This document shows positions 52,836 to 60,976 of a stretch of DNA of 64,000 bases, one piece after another. The position numbers were made by a program, and so were the translations under genes. This stretch comes from Klebsiella pneumoniae (GTDB lineage: Bacteria; Verrucomicrobiota; Verrucomicrobiia; Limisphaerales; SXTU01): positions 1 to 64,000 of the forward strand of contig CALQJI020000002.1 of the NCBI GenBank assembly GCA_943330855.2, in the 5' to 3' direction. The notes beneath the pieces were generated by a model. It was not told the origin of the DNA and ran no database searches. It saw only the letters and a program-made list of their open reading frames with translations. Each line of letters starts with the position of its first letter. Position 1 is the stretch's first letter.

Positions 52836-53924
52836 TCACTTTTCGGTCAGCAGTTTCTCCACCTTCTTCTCCAAGCCCTCGCGGGCGTTCATGTCCACGA
52901 GGTTGCCCTTCTTATCCACGAGCCACATCGTCGGAATGGAGCTGACGCCGTATTCCTTGGCGAAGCGGTTCTCGTCCTTCTCGGACTCAAAGTGCTGCGG
53001 CCAGGGGAGCTGCTTCTGCTTCACGAAGGCTTGGAGCGCGGCCTTGTCGTCGTCGAGGCTGATGCCGATGACCTCGAAGCCTTTGGGGTTCAGCTTCGCG
53101 TAAGTCTCCTTGATGTGCGGAATCTCGGCGACGCACGGACCACACCACGTTGCCCAGAAATCAATCAGCACCACCTTGCCCTTGAGCTTGGCCAGCTCGA
53201 CTTTGCGCCCGTCCAGCGCGGTGAACTTGATGTCCAGCGGCTTGCCCACGCGTTCCGATTTTTTGAGCAGCGCGGCGGCGGCTTCCTTCACCTGCGGTTC
53301 GGCTCCGCTGGCGGCAATTTCCTTCGCGAGGGCGGCGGCTTTGGGTGCGTCCGAGCGCATGGCGACGGCGTAGAGCATCTCAAAGACTTCTTTGCGGTCG
53401 GGAAATTCCTTCTGCAACGAGCGCGCGCCCTTCTCGAATTCTCCCAACATCGCGTCCATCCCCTCGCTTTGCTTCAGGCCGGCCTTGCGGTCCACGCCTT
53501 GCATACGCAGGCGGAACTTGCCCTCCGCGTCCAGCTTGGGGTCGGCGAGCATTTCAGTTTCCACCTTTTCAAGCTGCTCCAGCCGGGAAGTGTCGCCGCG
53601 ACGGATGGCGCTGGAGAGAAGCTGGTGCCGCTGCTCGCGCGCCTCGCCTGCCTTGGCGTGCGTCGGAAAGCGCGTGGTGAACTCACCGGCGATGTCCGCC
53701 GCTCGGATGGCGGCGGCGGTCTGCTTCACGCGGAACGCGGAGATTTCCTCCGGCGTGGGAAGGCGCCCCTGCCACTCGGCGGGTTGGGCGGGCGGCGCGG
53801 CGGCCTTCTCCAATTGTGCCAGGAGCGTGTCGGCGTCGGCCGGGGCTTGGGCGTGCGCGGGGCCGCTGGCGAAGGCGGCGAGGATCAGCGTGGCGGCGAG
53901 GGCGCGGAGGGCGGTTCGTTTCAT
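52836..53924 (-). CDS. TlpA/ResA-like exported thioredoxin
   Basis: A 362-residue exported protein. Signal peptide ALRALAATLILAAFASGPAHA; a helical N-terminal domain of about 200 residues of unknown role (with QLEKAAAPPAQ... and RRGDTSRLEQLEKVETEMLAD); then a C-terminal thioredoxin fold of the TlpA type: VELAKLKGKVVLIDFWATWCGPCVAEIPHIKETYAKL with CxxC, GISLDDDKAALQAFVKQ, YGVSSIPTMWLVDKKGNLV with the cis-Pro. It most likely reduces disulfides in the periplasm. The start ATG at 53922-53924 makes the signal N-terminal. Confidence 0.9.
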   Translation of the reverse strand: MKRTALRALAATLILAAFASGPAHAQAPADADTLLAQLEKAAAPPAQPAEWQGRLPTPEEISAFRVKQTAAAIRAADIAGEFTTRFPTHAKAGEAREQRHQLLSSAIRRGDTSRLEQLEKVETEMLADPKLDAEGKFRLRMQGVDRKAGLKQSEGMDAMLGEFEKGARSLQKEFPDRKEVFEMLYAVAMRSDAPKAAALAKEIAASGAEPQVKEAAAALLKKSERVGKPLDIKFTALDGRKVELAKLKGKVVLIDFWATWCGPCVAEIPHIKETYAKLNPKGFEVIGISLDDDKAALQAFVKQKQLPWPQHFESEKDENRFAKEYGVSSIPTMWLVDKKGNLVDMNAREGLEKKVEKLLTEK

Positions 53925-53952
53925 GAGCGTTTTTGACGGCCGGGCGGCCGGG

Positions 53953-54747
53953 TTATTCCCCGGCCGCAGGATTGGTAACTGGGGCAAATGCCTGAAGCTT
54001 CTCCCGCAGCAGCAGCAGCAGGCGCGGGTTGTCGGCAGCGGATAAGTCGCCTTCGCGTTGGCCGGCAGGCGGATGCGCCAGCGCGGTTTCCAGTGCGACG
54101 AGGAGCGATGCCACTTCGGAGTGCGCGAGCGTGACCACAGGTTTGCGCTCCTCCTGCTCGAGGCGCACGGCCTTGCGCGCGAACTCCATCAGCACGGCGC
54201 ACGGTTCGAGGCAGGGGATAACACACTTTGCGTCGGCTGCGTCAGGCGCGAGGCCGTCCACAGTCCAGAGTCGGCGCTTGAGGCAGAGTCGCGCGTCGCA
54301 ACCCGCCCGGATGACCGGCGCGGCCTGCGTGTCGGAGAGCATCGTCGTGATGCGATACATCCCGGTCTGGCGGGCAGTGAACGCGCGGTAATGCGTAACC
54401 GGCGGCGCGGGTTGCTGCGCGGCGAACCAGTCGGGAATCGCGCCGGGGTAAAGCTGGCTCAAGGCGGATTCCAGTTCCGCTTCGGAAACGACGCGGCAAA
54501 GCCAGCCGGGGCGGAGATTCGGCGCGGTCTTGAGCGGGCGGAAGGCTCCGGTGGAAGTGTGGTTCGCCAGTGCGCGCAACTCGGTGACGGCCACGGGCTG
54601 CAAACCTTCCGCTGCCGTTTCGCGGTCGCTGATGTGACGCAGTTCGAAGCCCATTGCCAGCCGCCGCACGAGCACTTGCGCCAGCACCAGTTCGGGAGCG
54701 AGCAGGGCGCAGAACGCGGCGAATGCGGGGTTGTTCACGGCAGCCAT
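53953..54747 (-). CDS. Hypothetical Cys-rich protein, possibly DR2241-type Fe-S binding
   Basis: A 264-residue protein with no signal peptide. A cluster of Cys in the second half, CDARLCLKRRLW (about 150-161) and KCVIPCLEPCAVLMEFARKAV (about 175-195), together with YRITTMLSDTQAAPVIRAGC, resembles the DR2241-type 4Fe-4S binding region found in some CbiX-linked proteins. I am not certain of that match. The N-terminal part (PELVLAQVLVRRLAMGFELRHI) is helical. It is 24 bases upstream of, and probably co-transcribed with, the TlpA gene. Confidence 0.5.
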   Translation of the reverse strand: MAAVNNPAFAAFCALLAPELVLAQVLVRRLAMGFELRHISDRETAAEGLQPVAVTELRALANHTSTGAFRPLKTAPNLRPGWLCRVVSEAELESALSQLYPGAIPDWFAAQQPAPPVTHYRAFTARQTGMYRITTMLSDTQAAPVIRAGCDARLCLKRRLWTVDGLAPDAADAKCVIPCLEPCAVLMEFARKAVRLEQEERKPVVTLAHSEVASLLVALETALAHPPAGQREGDLSAADNPRLLLLLREKLQAFAPVTNPAAGE

Positions 54748-54772
54748 AACAGCACAAAACCGAGGGTTGGGC

Positions 54773-55507
54773 TCATTTCGCTGAGGCTAAACGCCCCTTC
54801 ACCCAGCCCACCACAGTCTCCACCATTGGTGCGGTGTGGTCGCCGGCGAAGACGTGATTCGAGCCTTTCAGCGGGGCGAACTTCACGTCGTGGCCCGCGC
54901 GGATGAGGATGTCTTGCGAGTCTTGGATGGGCACCACGTCGTCCTCGCTGCCGTGGACGAGGAGCCACGGGGCTTTCACCTTCGGAGCGGCGTCGAGCAC
55001 AGTGCCGATTTGCGTGAGATCGTCCATGTAGGCTTGCGAGAGCGGGCAGGCCTCGTCGTCCCACATGAAGCCTGCGCCCGGCTTCACGGTGCCGAACTCG
55101 CGCTGCGCGAAGGCGGCGGTGCGCACCATGCCTGCGAGCGAAACGAGCCAGCGGATGCGCGGGTCTTGGCTGGCGCGTAACACGCCCACCGCGCCGCCCA
55201 TGCTGTGGCCGATGTAGCAGACCTTCCGGCCCGCACAGGCGTCGAGCACGGAGCCCAGGTCGGCGACTTCCTTCGAGATGGTGGCGTCCACGAAGCGCCC
55301 GCCGGACGCGCCGTTGCCCGTGAAAGAGAAGCGCAGTGTGTTGAGTCCAGCGGCGGCGAGTGCCTCGGCGAGGGTGACGAGGAAGGGGCGGTCCTTGTTG
55401 CCGGTCACGCCGTGGCCGAGGAGGATGAGGTTTTTCGACTTCGCATCGCCCTGATGGAAGGTGTGGTCAATGCGCTCGCCGTGGATATTTTTGATTTCGC
55501 CAAACAT
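54773..55507 (-). CDS. Alpha/beta hydrolase
   Basis: A 244-residue alpha/beta hydrolase, cytoplasmic by the lack of a signal. It has ILLGHGVTGNKDRPF before the nucleophile elbow GHSMGG (Ser nucleophile), HGSEDDVVP with the acid Asp, and SNHVFAG with the His. The SAM-like RFSFTGNGASGG strand is typical of the serine aminopeptidase S33-like subgroup. The ATG at 55505-55507 gives a normal length. Substrate unknown. Confidence 0.87.
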   Translation of the reverse strand: MFGEIKNIHGERIDHTFHQGDAKSKNLILLGHGVTGNKDRPFLVTLAEALAAAGLNTLRFSFTGNGASGGRFVDATISKEVADLGSVLDACAGRKVCYIGHSMGGAVGVLRASQDPRIRWLVSLAGMVRTAAFAQREFGTVKPGAGFMWDDEACPLSQAYMDDLTQIGTVLDAAPKVKAPWLLVHGSEDDVVPIQDSQDILIRAGHDVKFAPLKGSNHVFAGDHTAPMVETVVGWVKGRLASAK

Positions 55508-55560
55508 GGTGTGGCTTTTCTAGCCGCGCAGCGACTTAGCGGCAAACGCAAAGTGCTGCC

Positions 55561-56988
55561 TCACCTCCCCGTATTCGCCGTCACGTAGTCGCTCAACGTC
55601 GCCATGTTCGCGTTGAACACTTCGCTGGCGAGGAACTTGAAGCCCGGGGCGAATTTGGGCTGGCCGACGAGTCGCTTGCCGTCCCCGGCCGTGCTCACCC
55701 AGCGACCTTCGAGGTCGAGGTCGCGGAGGATTTGACGCACGCGGTCCTCTGCCGGCGGTGTGGACGGCTTGCGCGGAACCTTACCCTCTTGCGCGGTGCG
55801 GAAGCGGCGTTCGAGGAGTTCGATGTTCGAGGGACCTGTCCAACCGTAGTGCGAAGGCGCGTCCGCGTCGCTGTAGGTGAGTTGGTAATCAGCGGTCATG
55901 TAGAGCGGCTTGTTTGTCCGCAGCTCGTAGAAGCGGGCCACTTTGCCATCGGGCAAGCGCGAGCGTTTGAGCCAGTCCAGTGCGCTTGGGAATGGCACGA
56001 GATACTTCGCGTCGCCGGTGATGCGGTGGATGTGGAGCAACGTCTCGAGGGCATCCTGTGACTCGCGGCCCGCGAGCGAGGGCGGCTCGAATTTCCGCGC
56101 CCAGATGGGTCGCATCTTGAAATCGTATTGCTGCGCCCAGCCCGACTGCGGCTCGGGCATTTGCGCGAGTATCAGGAAGTCGCCGAGCCGCGCTAGCGCT
56201 GCGCGGCAACGCTCATCTTTGTAAATGGTCCAGCCGTCCTCCAGCGTGCGCGCGACGTCGCTGCACAAGTCGTCGTTGAGCGTGGGGAAGTCCCAATAGT
56301 TTTTGTGGCGGTTCTCCGTGCGCCACTCGTAGTCGGGGAAGTTGGCCTTCGCCGCCGGGTATTGCGGGGCGGGACCGCTCCAGACCTGCGGAAACGCACC
56401 GTTGGGATGCTGCGCGGCGAGCAGTGACTTGCGGCCAAACTCGCTGGCCTCGTGAATCGCCGCGTGCTTGAAGCCCAACGCGCGGTCCGCGTGCATCAGG
56501 AAACTCAGCGCGCTCTGCGTGGCTCCGTCGTCGAGCGTCGAGAGGTTGCGACCGCGTGATTTCCCGCTGCGGTAAAGGCCGGTCTTGGTGCCGCGCGGAT
56601 TGAAATCCACGACCTGTGCCCAGCCGCCGGATTCAAGCTGCCCGCCCACCAGCGCCTCGGCGGTGGCTTGTGCGGCGTCGAGGTAGGCCTTGTCCCCCGT
56701 CGCCGTGTGCGCTTTCAGGAAAGCCATGCCCACGGCCGGTGTGCCGGGCGGTTGGATGAAGATTTGGTCCAGCGTCGCCTTGCCCTCGCCCCAGCGCTCG
56801 GAGAAATCCAGCGCGTAGTAATAGACGTAGCCGCCGTGGGCCGCCGCCTTCGCGCGGTAAAACTCAGCAGCGCGCTTCATCCCAGCGAGCGCCTGATCGC
56901 GCAGCAGCGGCTCTGCGGCGGAGGTGCCGCAGGGGACACACACAAGCGCAACGAGGAGCGTGACTGCGGCTTGTGAGATTGAGTTCAA
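55561..56988 (-). CDS. Pectate lyase family 10 (PL10)-like exported protein
   Basis: A 475-residue exported protein with signal AAVTLLVALVCVPCGTSAA. It shows the PL10 (alpha/alpha-toroid) sequence set: GGYVYYYALDFSERWGEG, SGGWAQVVDF-like GGWAQVVDF, FPTLNDDLCSDVARTL, GWAQQYDFKMRPIWARKFEPPSLAGRES and DALETLLHIHRITGD. This family cleaves pectate by beta-elimination. The start is a TTG at 56988 that overlaps the upstream metallopeptidase stop (TTGA), which implies coupling and is required for the signal peptide. Exact substrate preference unknown. Confidence 0.8.
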   Translation of the reverse strand: MNSISQAAVTLLVALVCVPCGTSAAEPLLRDQALAGMKRAAEFYRAKAAAHGGYVYYYALDFSERWGEGKATLDQIFIQPPGTPAVGMAFLKAHTATGDKAYLDAAQATAEALVGGQLESGGWAQVVDFNPRGTKTGLYRSGKSRGRNLSTLDDGATQSALSFLMHADRALGFKHAAIHEASEFGRKSLLAAQHPNGAFPQVWSGPAPQYPAAKANFPDYEWRTENRHKNYWDFPTLNDDLCSDVARTLEDGWTIYKDERCRAALARLGDFLILAQMPEPQSGWAQQYDFKMRPIWARKFEPPSLAGRESQDALETLLHIHRITGDAKYLVPFPSALDWLKRSRLPDGKVARFYELRTNKPLYMTADYQLTYSDADAPSHYGWTGPSNIELLERRFRTAQEGKVPRKPSTPPAEDRVRQILRDLDLEGRWVSTAGDGKRLVGQPKFAPGFKFLASEVFNANMATLSDYVTANTGR

Positions 56989-57746
56989 TTTGCCGCCCCC
57001 CAGATTTTGACCAACGCCTCGTGGAGCGTCGGGTCGTGCTCCTTCAGCTCGGCACGGACGAATGGGTAGAAATCATTCCTATAAAAATAAGCCTCCGTGC
57101 CTTCGGCGAAGTATTCCTTGTGGTTGCTCAGGCCGTAGTGCTTCACCTTCTTGCCGGTGTAGAGGAGCACGCTTTCGTAAGTGCCCGCCTCCTTCGCCTT
57201 GTTGTAGGCAGCGAGCACCTCCGCATGCTCGAAGCTAAGAATCTGGTCGTGGTAGGCGTGTGCCAGCTCATGAAGAATGACCGCCGGATGCTTGAGCAGC
57301 TGGCTGCGAGAAATCAACTCGCGGGCCTGCGGGATGTGGACCTTGCGGGTGAGGCGCGGGTCGTGGCCGTTGGCGACGAGCCAGCTCTTGCTCGGGTGAT
57401 ACTGCATCGACTTGAGCAGCGGGTGGCTGTGCTCGATCCAGATTTCGAGGGTCTGCATTTTCGCCAGCGGCTCGGCTGGCACGAGGATTTTGATGCGCTG
57501 CAAATGGTTGGCCAGCATGACGAGCGCCTTCGTTCCCTCCTCACGGTGTTCCCCCTCCAGCAGCGCCGGATCGATGTGAATCTTCCAGCCCTCGATATCC
57601 CGCAGCACCGGGTCAAACCGCGCGGGCGACGGGGCTTTCGCCGTGTCGGCAGCCTTCGCCCCGGGGACCTGCGCGGATGCGGTGGACTGGACTAAGGGGA
57701 GGGCACAGGCAGCCAGCGCTGCGAGAAGTCGAGTGACGTATTTCAT
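56985..57746 (-). CDS. Exported zinc metallopeptidase-like protein (HExxH)
   Basis: A 253-residue exported protein with signal YVTRLLAALAACALPLVQSTASA. The zinc motif HELAHAYHDQ lies near the middle, followed about 40 residues later by NHKEYFAEGTEAYFYR, whose Glu may be the third ligand as in gluzincins. The upstream part (WKIHIDPALL, LPAEPLAKMQTLEIWIEH) is helical/beta. Family otherwise not recognised. The ATG at 57744-57746 gives the signal at the N-terminus. It is co-directional and 4-base-overlapping with the pectate lyase gene. Confidence 0.75.
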   Translation of the reverse strand: MKYVTRLLAALAACALPLVQSTASAQVPGAKAADTAKAPSPARFDPVLRDIEGWKIHIDPALLEGEHREEGTKALVMLANHLQRIKILVPAEPLAKMQTLEIWIEHSHPLLKSMQYHPSKSWLVANGHDPRLTRKVHIPQARELISRSQLLKHPAVILHELAHAYHDQILSFEHAEVLAAYNKAKEAGTYESVLLYTGKKVKHYGLSNHKEYFAEGTEAYFYRNDFYPFVRAELKEHDPTLHEALVKIWGAAN

Positions 57747-57911
57747 GCCATCAGTGTTTCCTCGCCCTCGCATCCTGTCGAGCGGACATCGCGGGTCGGT
57801 GCGCCGCATTCCAAGTTTCATTCCGTTAAACCGTCGCGAAGCGTCGGTGAAGCGTCGGTTGACAGCCCCATGTCAGGGGCGCACGGTGGGAAAAGCTCAA
57901 CGCATCCACTT

Positions 57912-58475
57912 ATGAAAATGTCCCCCCTCGCGCTTGCTATTATCACCATTCTGACCGCTTCCAACGCTCTCGGGCAGGGCGCTGCGGTCATTATCAAGCA
58001 ACGCGCGAAGGAGTCCGCTGGCCGCCCGCTCAACCTTCCGCCCGCCCCCGGCGCGCAACCCGCCGTTGCCGCGCCTGCGCCGCAAGGCACCGCCGTCGCC
58101 CAGTCGAATGTCGCAAAAATCATCTCCGACCTTTCGAGCATCAAGATTCGCCCGCAAGCCACGCAGGAACACAAGGATAAGCTCGCGACCGACCTTGGGA
58201 GCCTGGCCCTCGGTGCGAACAAGCCTTCCGCAGAAGCCGTGCAGGCGCTCGCCAACGCGGTGGCCGACGCGTTCGCAGGCAAAAAGCTTTCCTCCGCAGA
58301 TCAGGCCGCTCTCGCGAGCGCGCTGGTGAGCGCTCTGAACGCTGCCGCCGGTTCACCGCAGCTCGCCGCCGCCATTCAGGGGGTGAAGGACGGCCTTGTG
58401 ATCGCGGGTGCGAATGACGCCGCCGTTGCGACTGTTGCCAAGGCGTTGATGGGCCTGTCCACAAAGGCGAAGTAA
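57912..58475 (+). CDS. Exported Ala-rich hypothetical protein
   Basis: A 187-residue protein with signal PLALAIITILTASNALG (start ATG 57912) and a Pro/Ala linker (LPPAPGAQPAVAAPAPQG), then helices rich in Ala and Lys (IISDLSSIKIRPQATQEHKDKLATDL; NALANAVADAFAGKKLSSADQ-like stretches). No domain is recognised; the pattern suggests a secreted helical protein. It diverges from the metallopeptidase gene across about 165 bases and is followed after 16 bases by the DUF4864 gene. Confidence 0.65.
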   Translation: MKMSPLALAIITILTASNALGQGAAVIIKQRAKESAGRPLNLPPAPGAQPAVAAPAPQGTAVAQSNVAKIISDLSSIKIRPQATQEHKDKLATDLGSLALGANKPSAEAVQALANAVADAFAGKKLSSADQAALASALVSALNAAAGSPQLAAAIQGVKDGLVIAGANDAAVATVAKALMGLSTKAK

Positions 58476-58491
58476 CCGGGAGTCTTTTCGC

Positions 58492-58992
58492 GTGAGCGAT
58501 TCCCCCAGGTCAGTCAGCGGCTTTTCATCCGCCGAGTTTTTCCCGTTGTTGCGGGTGCTGTCCCTCCCGTTCGCCGTCTGCCTGCTATTTTTCTGTGTCA
58601 CGCCGGCGGGCATTCAGCCGTTGCAACGCAGTTCGACGGAGGTGAGGCGGCAGGTTGTCGGAGTCGTTGAGTCACAGTTCGCTGCGTTTCGTGACGGGGA
58701 CTATGCTCGGGCTTATTCCTTTGCGGCGGTGGGGCTTCAGCAGCAGTTCACCGTGGCCGCCTTCGAGCGGATGGTGAAGGACGGTTTCCCCATCATTGCC
58801 TACTGGCGCACCGTTTCGTTCGTCGAGGTGGAGGATAACGGACGCGAGGCGGCGGTGCGGGTCTCGGTGCAGGGGCGTGCCGGACGCTCGCGGACCTTCC
58901 GCTACTTGCTTATCCGCGAGGCCAACGCGTGGCGGATCAGTGGCGTGGTGGAAGTGCAAATGCCGCCAGCGGTGCAGGGACAGTTGGCGTGA
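58492..58992 (+). CDS. DUF4864-like protein
   Basis: A 166-residue protein with one N-terminal membrane or signal helix (LPFAVCLLFFCVTPAG) and a cystatin/NTF2-like domain: VESQFAAFRDGDYARAYSFAAVGLQQQFTVAAFERMVKDGFP then a strand-rich end. This matches DUF4864 (function unknown). The start is a GTG. Likely co-transcribed with the Ala-rich gene upstream. Confidence 0.72.
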   Translation: MSDSPRSVSGFSSAEFFPLLRVLSLPFAVCLLFFCVTPAGIQPLQRSSTEVRRQVVGVVESQFAAFRDGDYARAYSFAAVGLQQQFTVAAFERMVKDGFPIIAYWRTVSFVEVEDNGREAAVRVSVQGRAGRSRTFRYLLIREANAWRISGVVEVQMPPAVQGQLA

Positions 58993-59028
58993 TTTTGACC
59001 GGAACGATGCAGTCGGCCGCGGCACCCT

Positions 59029-59050
59029 TAGCTGCGACGCGTCGCAGCTA
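59029..59050. repeat. Perfect 22-base palindrome
   Basis: TAGCTGCGACG followed by its exact inverse. On the minus strand it reads GTAG then CTGCGACGCGTCGCAG, matching the GTAG-plus-hairpin layout of the other REP-like elements. It lies between the DUF4864 and SDR genes and could act as a terminator. Confidence 0.8.
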
Positions 59051-59195
59051 CGAGCAGGCCGTCGGTCGATCTTCTCAAGTGCAGCGTTCCTGCTTAAACG
59101 GCAGTCGAGCTGCGGACCAAACGCAGGCTGTGTGTCGGTAGGTGTGTCGGCAGGCTGGCGGAAACGCGTGCAGCCAATTAGCCTAGGCTTGCACG

Positions 59196-60773
59196 ATGTC
59201 ACCAGAACTTGCATCCCCCACGAGCGACCCAAACCGCTCACCGAACGAGCGCGTCGACATGACGGCGCAAATTAAGGCCGCGACCGAGTTGCTTGAAAAG
59301 GTCGCCGTCAACCGAGCGTTGCTGGCGCATCTCACAACTGAGGAACGCACGCGACTGCTCACCGTGGCGGGGGAAATCTACTGCCCGGACTTGAAAGATC
59401 GGAGGCGCCTGGTGAAGGCGCGGGTGAAGCAGCGCAAGGCTGACAAGCTTCAGCGCGATCAGGCCAAGCTCAACGAAACCGGCATCCGAAAGCTGCGCCG
59501 CGAAAAGGTGTTTATGACGCCGAATGTCTTCCCGCCGGACAACTTTCAGCAGCGGGAGATCACGGGCGATGTGGAGTACCGCGAAGTGGTCGAGCCGCAG
59601 AATTGTTACATCTGCAAACAGGATTACTCGACGATCCATCACTTTTACGACCAGCTCTGCCCGCCGTGCGCGGAGTTGAACTTCCGCAAGCGCACGGAGT
59701 CGGCGGACTTGCGCGGCCGGGTGGCGTTGCTGACGGGCGGCCGTGTGAAGATCGGCTATCAGGCGGGGATTAAGCTATTGCGTGCGGGGGCAACGGTGAT
59801 CGTGAGCACGCGGTTTCCACGCGACTCGGCGCTACGCTACGCAGCGGAGCCGGACTTCCAGGAGTGGGGGCATCGGCTGGAAATCTTCGGCCTCGATCTG
59901 CGACACACCCCGAGCGTGGAGGCCTTCTGCCGGCACCTCCTGGCCACCCGGTCGCGCCTAGATTACATCATCAACAACGCCTGCCAGACGGTTCGGCGTC
60001 CGCCAGACTTTTATGAGCACATGATGAAAGGCGAGACGGCTTCTCTGGGCACGATCCCAGAGGCCGCGCGGCATTTGCTCGGCGCTTACGAGGGTTTGCG
60101 TGGCTACCATATGTTGCCGGAGGGCACGGCCGTTTTGGCGCAGCAGAAGATGTCCGCCGTGGCCGGTCTGACGCACGCGGCGGAGTTGTCCCAGGTGCCC
60201 TTGCTGGCGGATGAACTGGCGGCCCAGCAGGGTTTGTTTCCCGAGGGGCGGCTCGATCAGGATTTGCAACAGGTGGACTTGCGTGAGCGCAACTCGTGGC
60301 GGCTCATGATGCACGAGGTGCCCGCAGTCGAGTTACTCGAAGTGCAGCTGGTGAATGCCGTTGCCCCCTTCATCATTAATGCGCGCCTCAAGCCGCTGAT
60401 GCTGCGCACGCAGGAGCGGGACAAGCACATCGTCAACGTCTCCGCTGTCGAAGGTCAGTTCTACCGGAAATTCAAGACGACACGGCATCCGCACACCAAC
60501 ATGGCCAAGGCGGCGCTGAACATGATGACGCGCACCGCCGCAGCTGACTACCATGTGGACGGCATCCACATGAACGCGGTGGACACCGGATGGGTGACAG
60601 ACGAGGACCCGGTGCAGATCGCGGAGCGCAAGCAGCAGCAGCATCGTTTCCATCCGCCCTTGGACATCGTGGACGGCGCGGCGCGGATCGTGGACCCGAT
60701 CATCGCGGGGGTGAACGCAGGCGAACACGTGTGGGGAAAGTTTTTGAAGGACTACGTGCCGACAGATTGGTGA
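59196..60773 (+). CDS. SDR-family oxidoreductase with N-terminal zinc-ribbon domain
   Basis: A 525-residue protein. Residues about 1-160 are a charged helical/coil region ending in C-Y-I-C ... C-P-P-C, a probable zinc ribbon. From about 172 an SDR fold: GRVALLTGGRVKIGYQAGIKLLRAGATVIVSTRFP, FGLDLRHTPS, LDYIINNACQTVRRP. After a long insertion (about 290-380) comes VNVSAVEGQFYRKFKTTRHPHTNMAKAALNMMTRT: the Lys of YxxxK is kept but the Tyr position is Thr, so classic SDR catalysis may be lost. Similar proteins exist in eukaryotes and bacteria with unknown roles. Start ATG 59196. Confidence 0.78.
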   Translation: MSPELASPTSDPNRSPNERVDMTAQIKAATELLEKVAVNRALLAHLTTEERTRLLTVAGEIYCPDLKDRRRLVKARVKQRKADKLQRDQAKLNETGIRKLRREKVFMTPNVFPPDNFQQREITGDVEYREVVEPQNCYICKQDYSTIHHFYDQLCPPCAELNFRKRTESADLRGRVALLTGGRVKIGYQAGIKLLRAGATVIVSTRFPRDSALRYAAEPDFQEWGHRLEIFGLDLRHTPSVEAFCRHLLATRSRLDYIINNACQTVRRPPDFYEHMMKGETASLGTIPEAARHLLGAYEGLRGYHMLPEGTAVLAQQKMSAVAGLTHAAELSQVPLLADELAAQQGLFPEGRLDQDLQQVDLRERNSWRLMMHEVPAVELLEVQLVNAVAPFIINARLKPLMLRTQERDKHIVNVSAVEGQFYRKFKTTRHPHTNMAKAALNMMTRTAAADYHVDGIHMNAVDTGWVTDEDPVQIAERKQQQHRFHPPLDIVDGAARIVDPIIAGVNAGEHVWGKFLKDYVPTDW

Positions 60774-60976
60774 GCGAGGTAAGCAACGCGGCTCAATCTG
60801 AGCCGAGTTGGCTCAAATCAAATCACGCCGATTGGCTTTTGCTGCGCGGCCCGCTGCCGGCTGGCGTTCATCTGTGGACTTCGGCGGTCAACTCCACTAA
60901 AAAGGAAGCATGCGCCCGTCTACACCCGGTCTTCACCAGCTTGGGCTAGTCCCCGGCCAGCAGGCTTGAAAGATTT

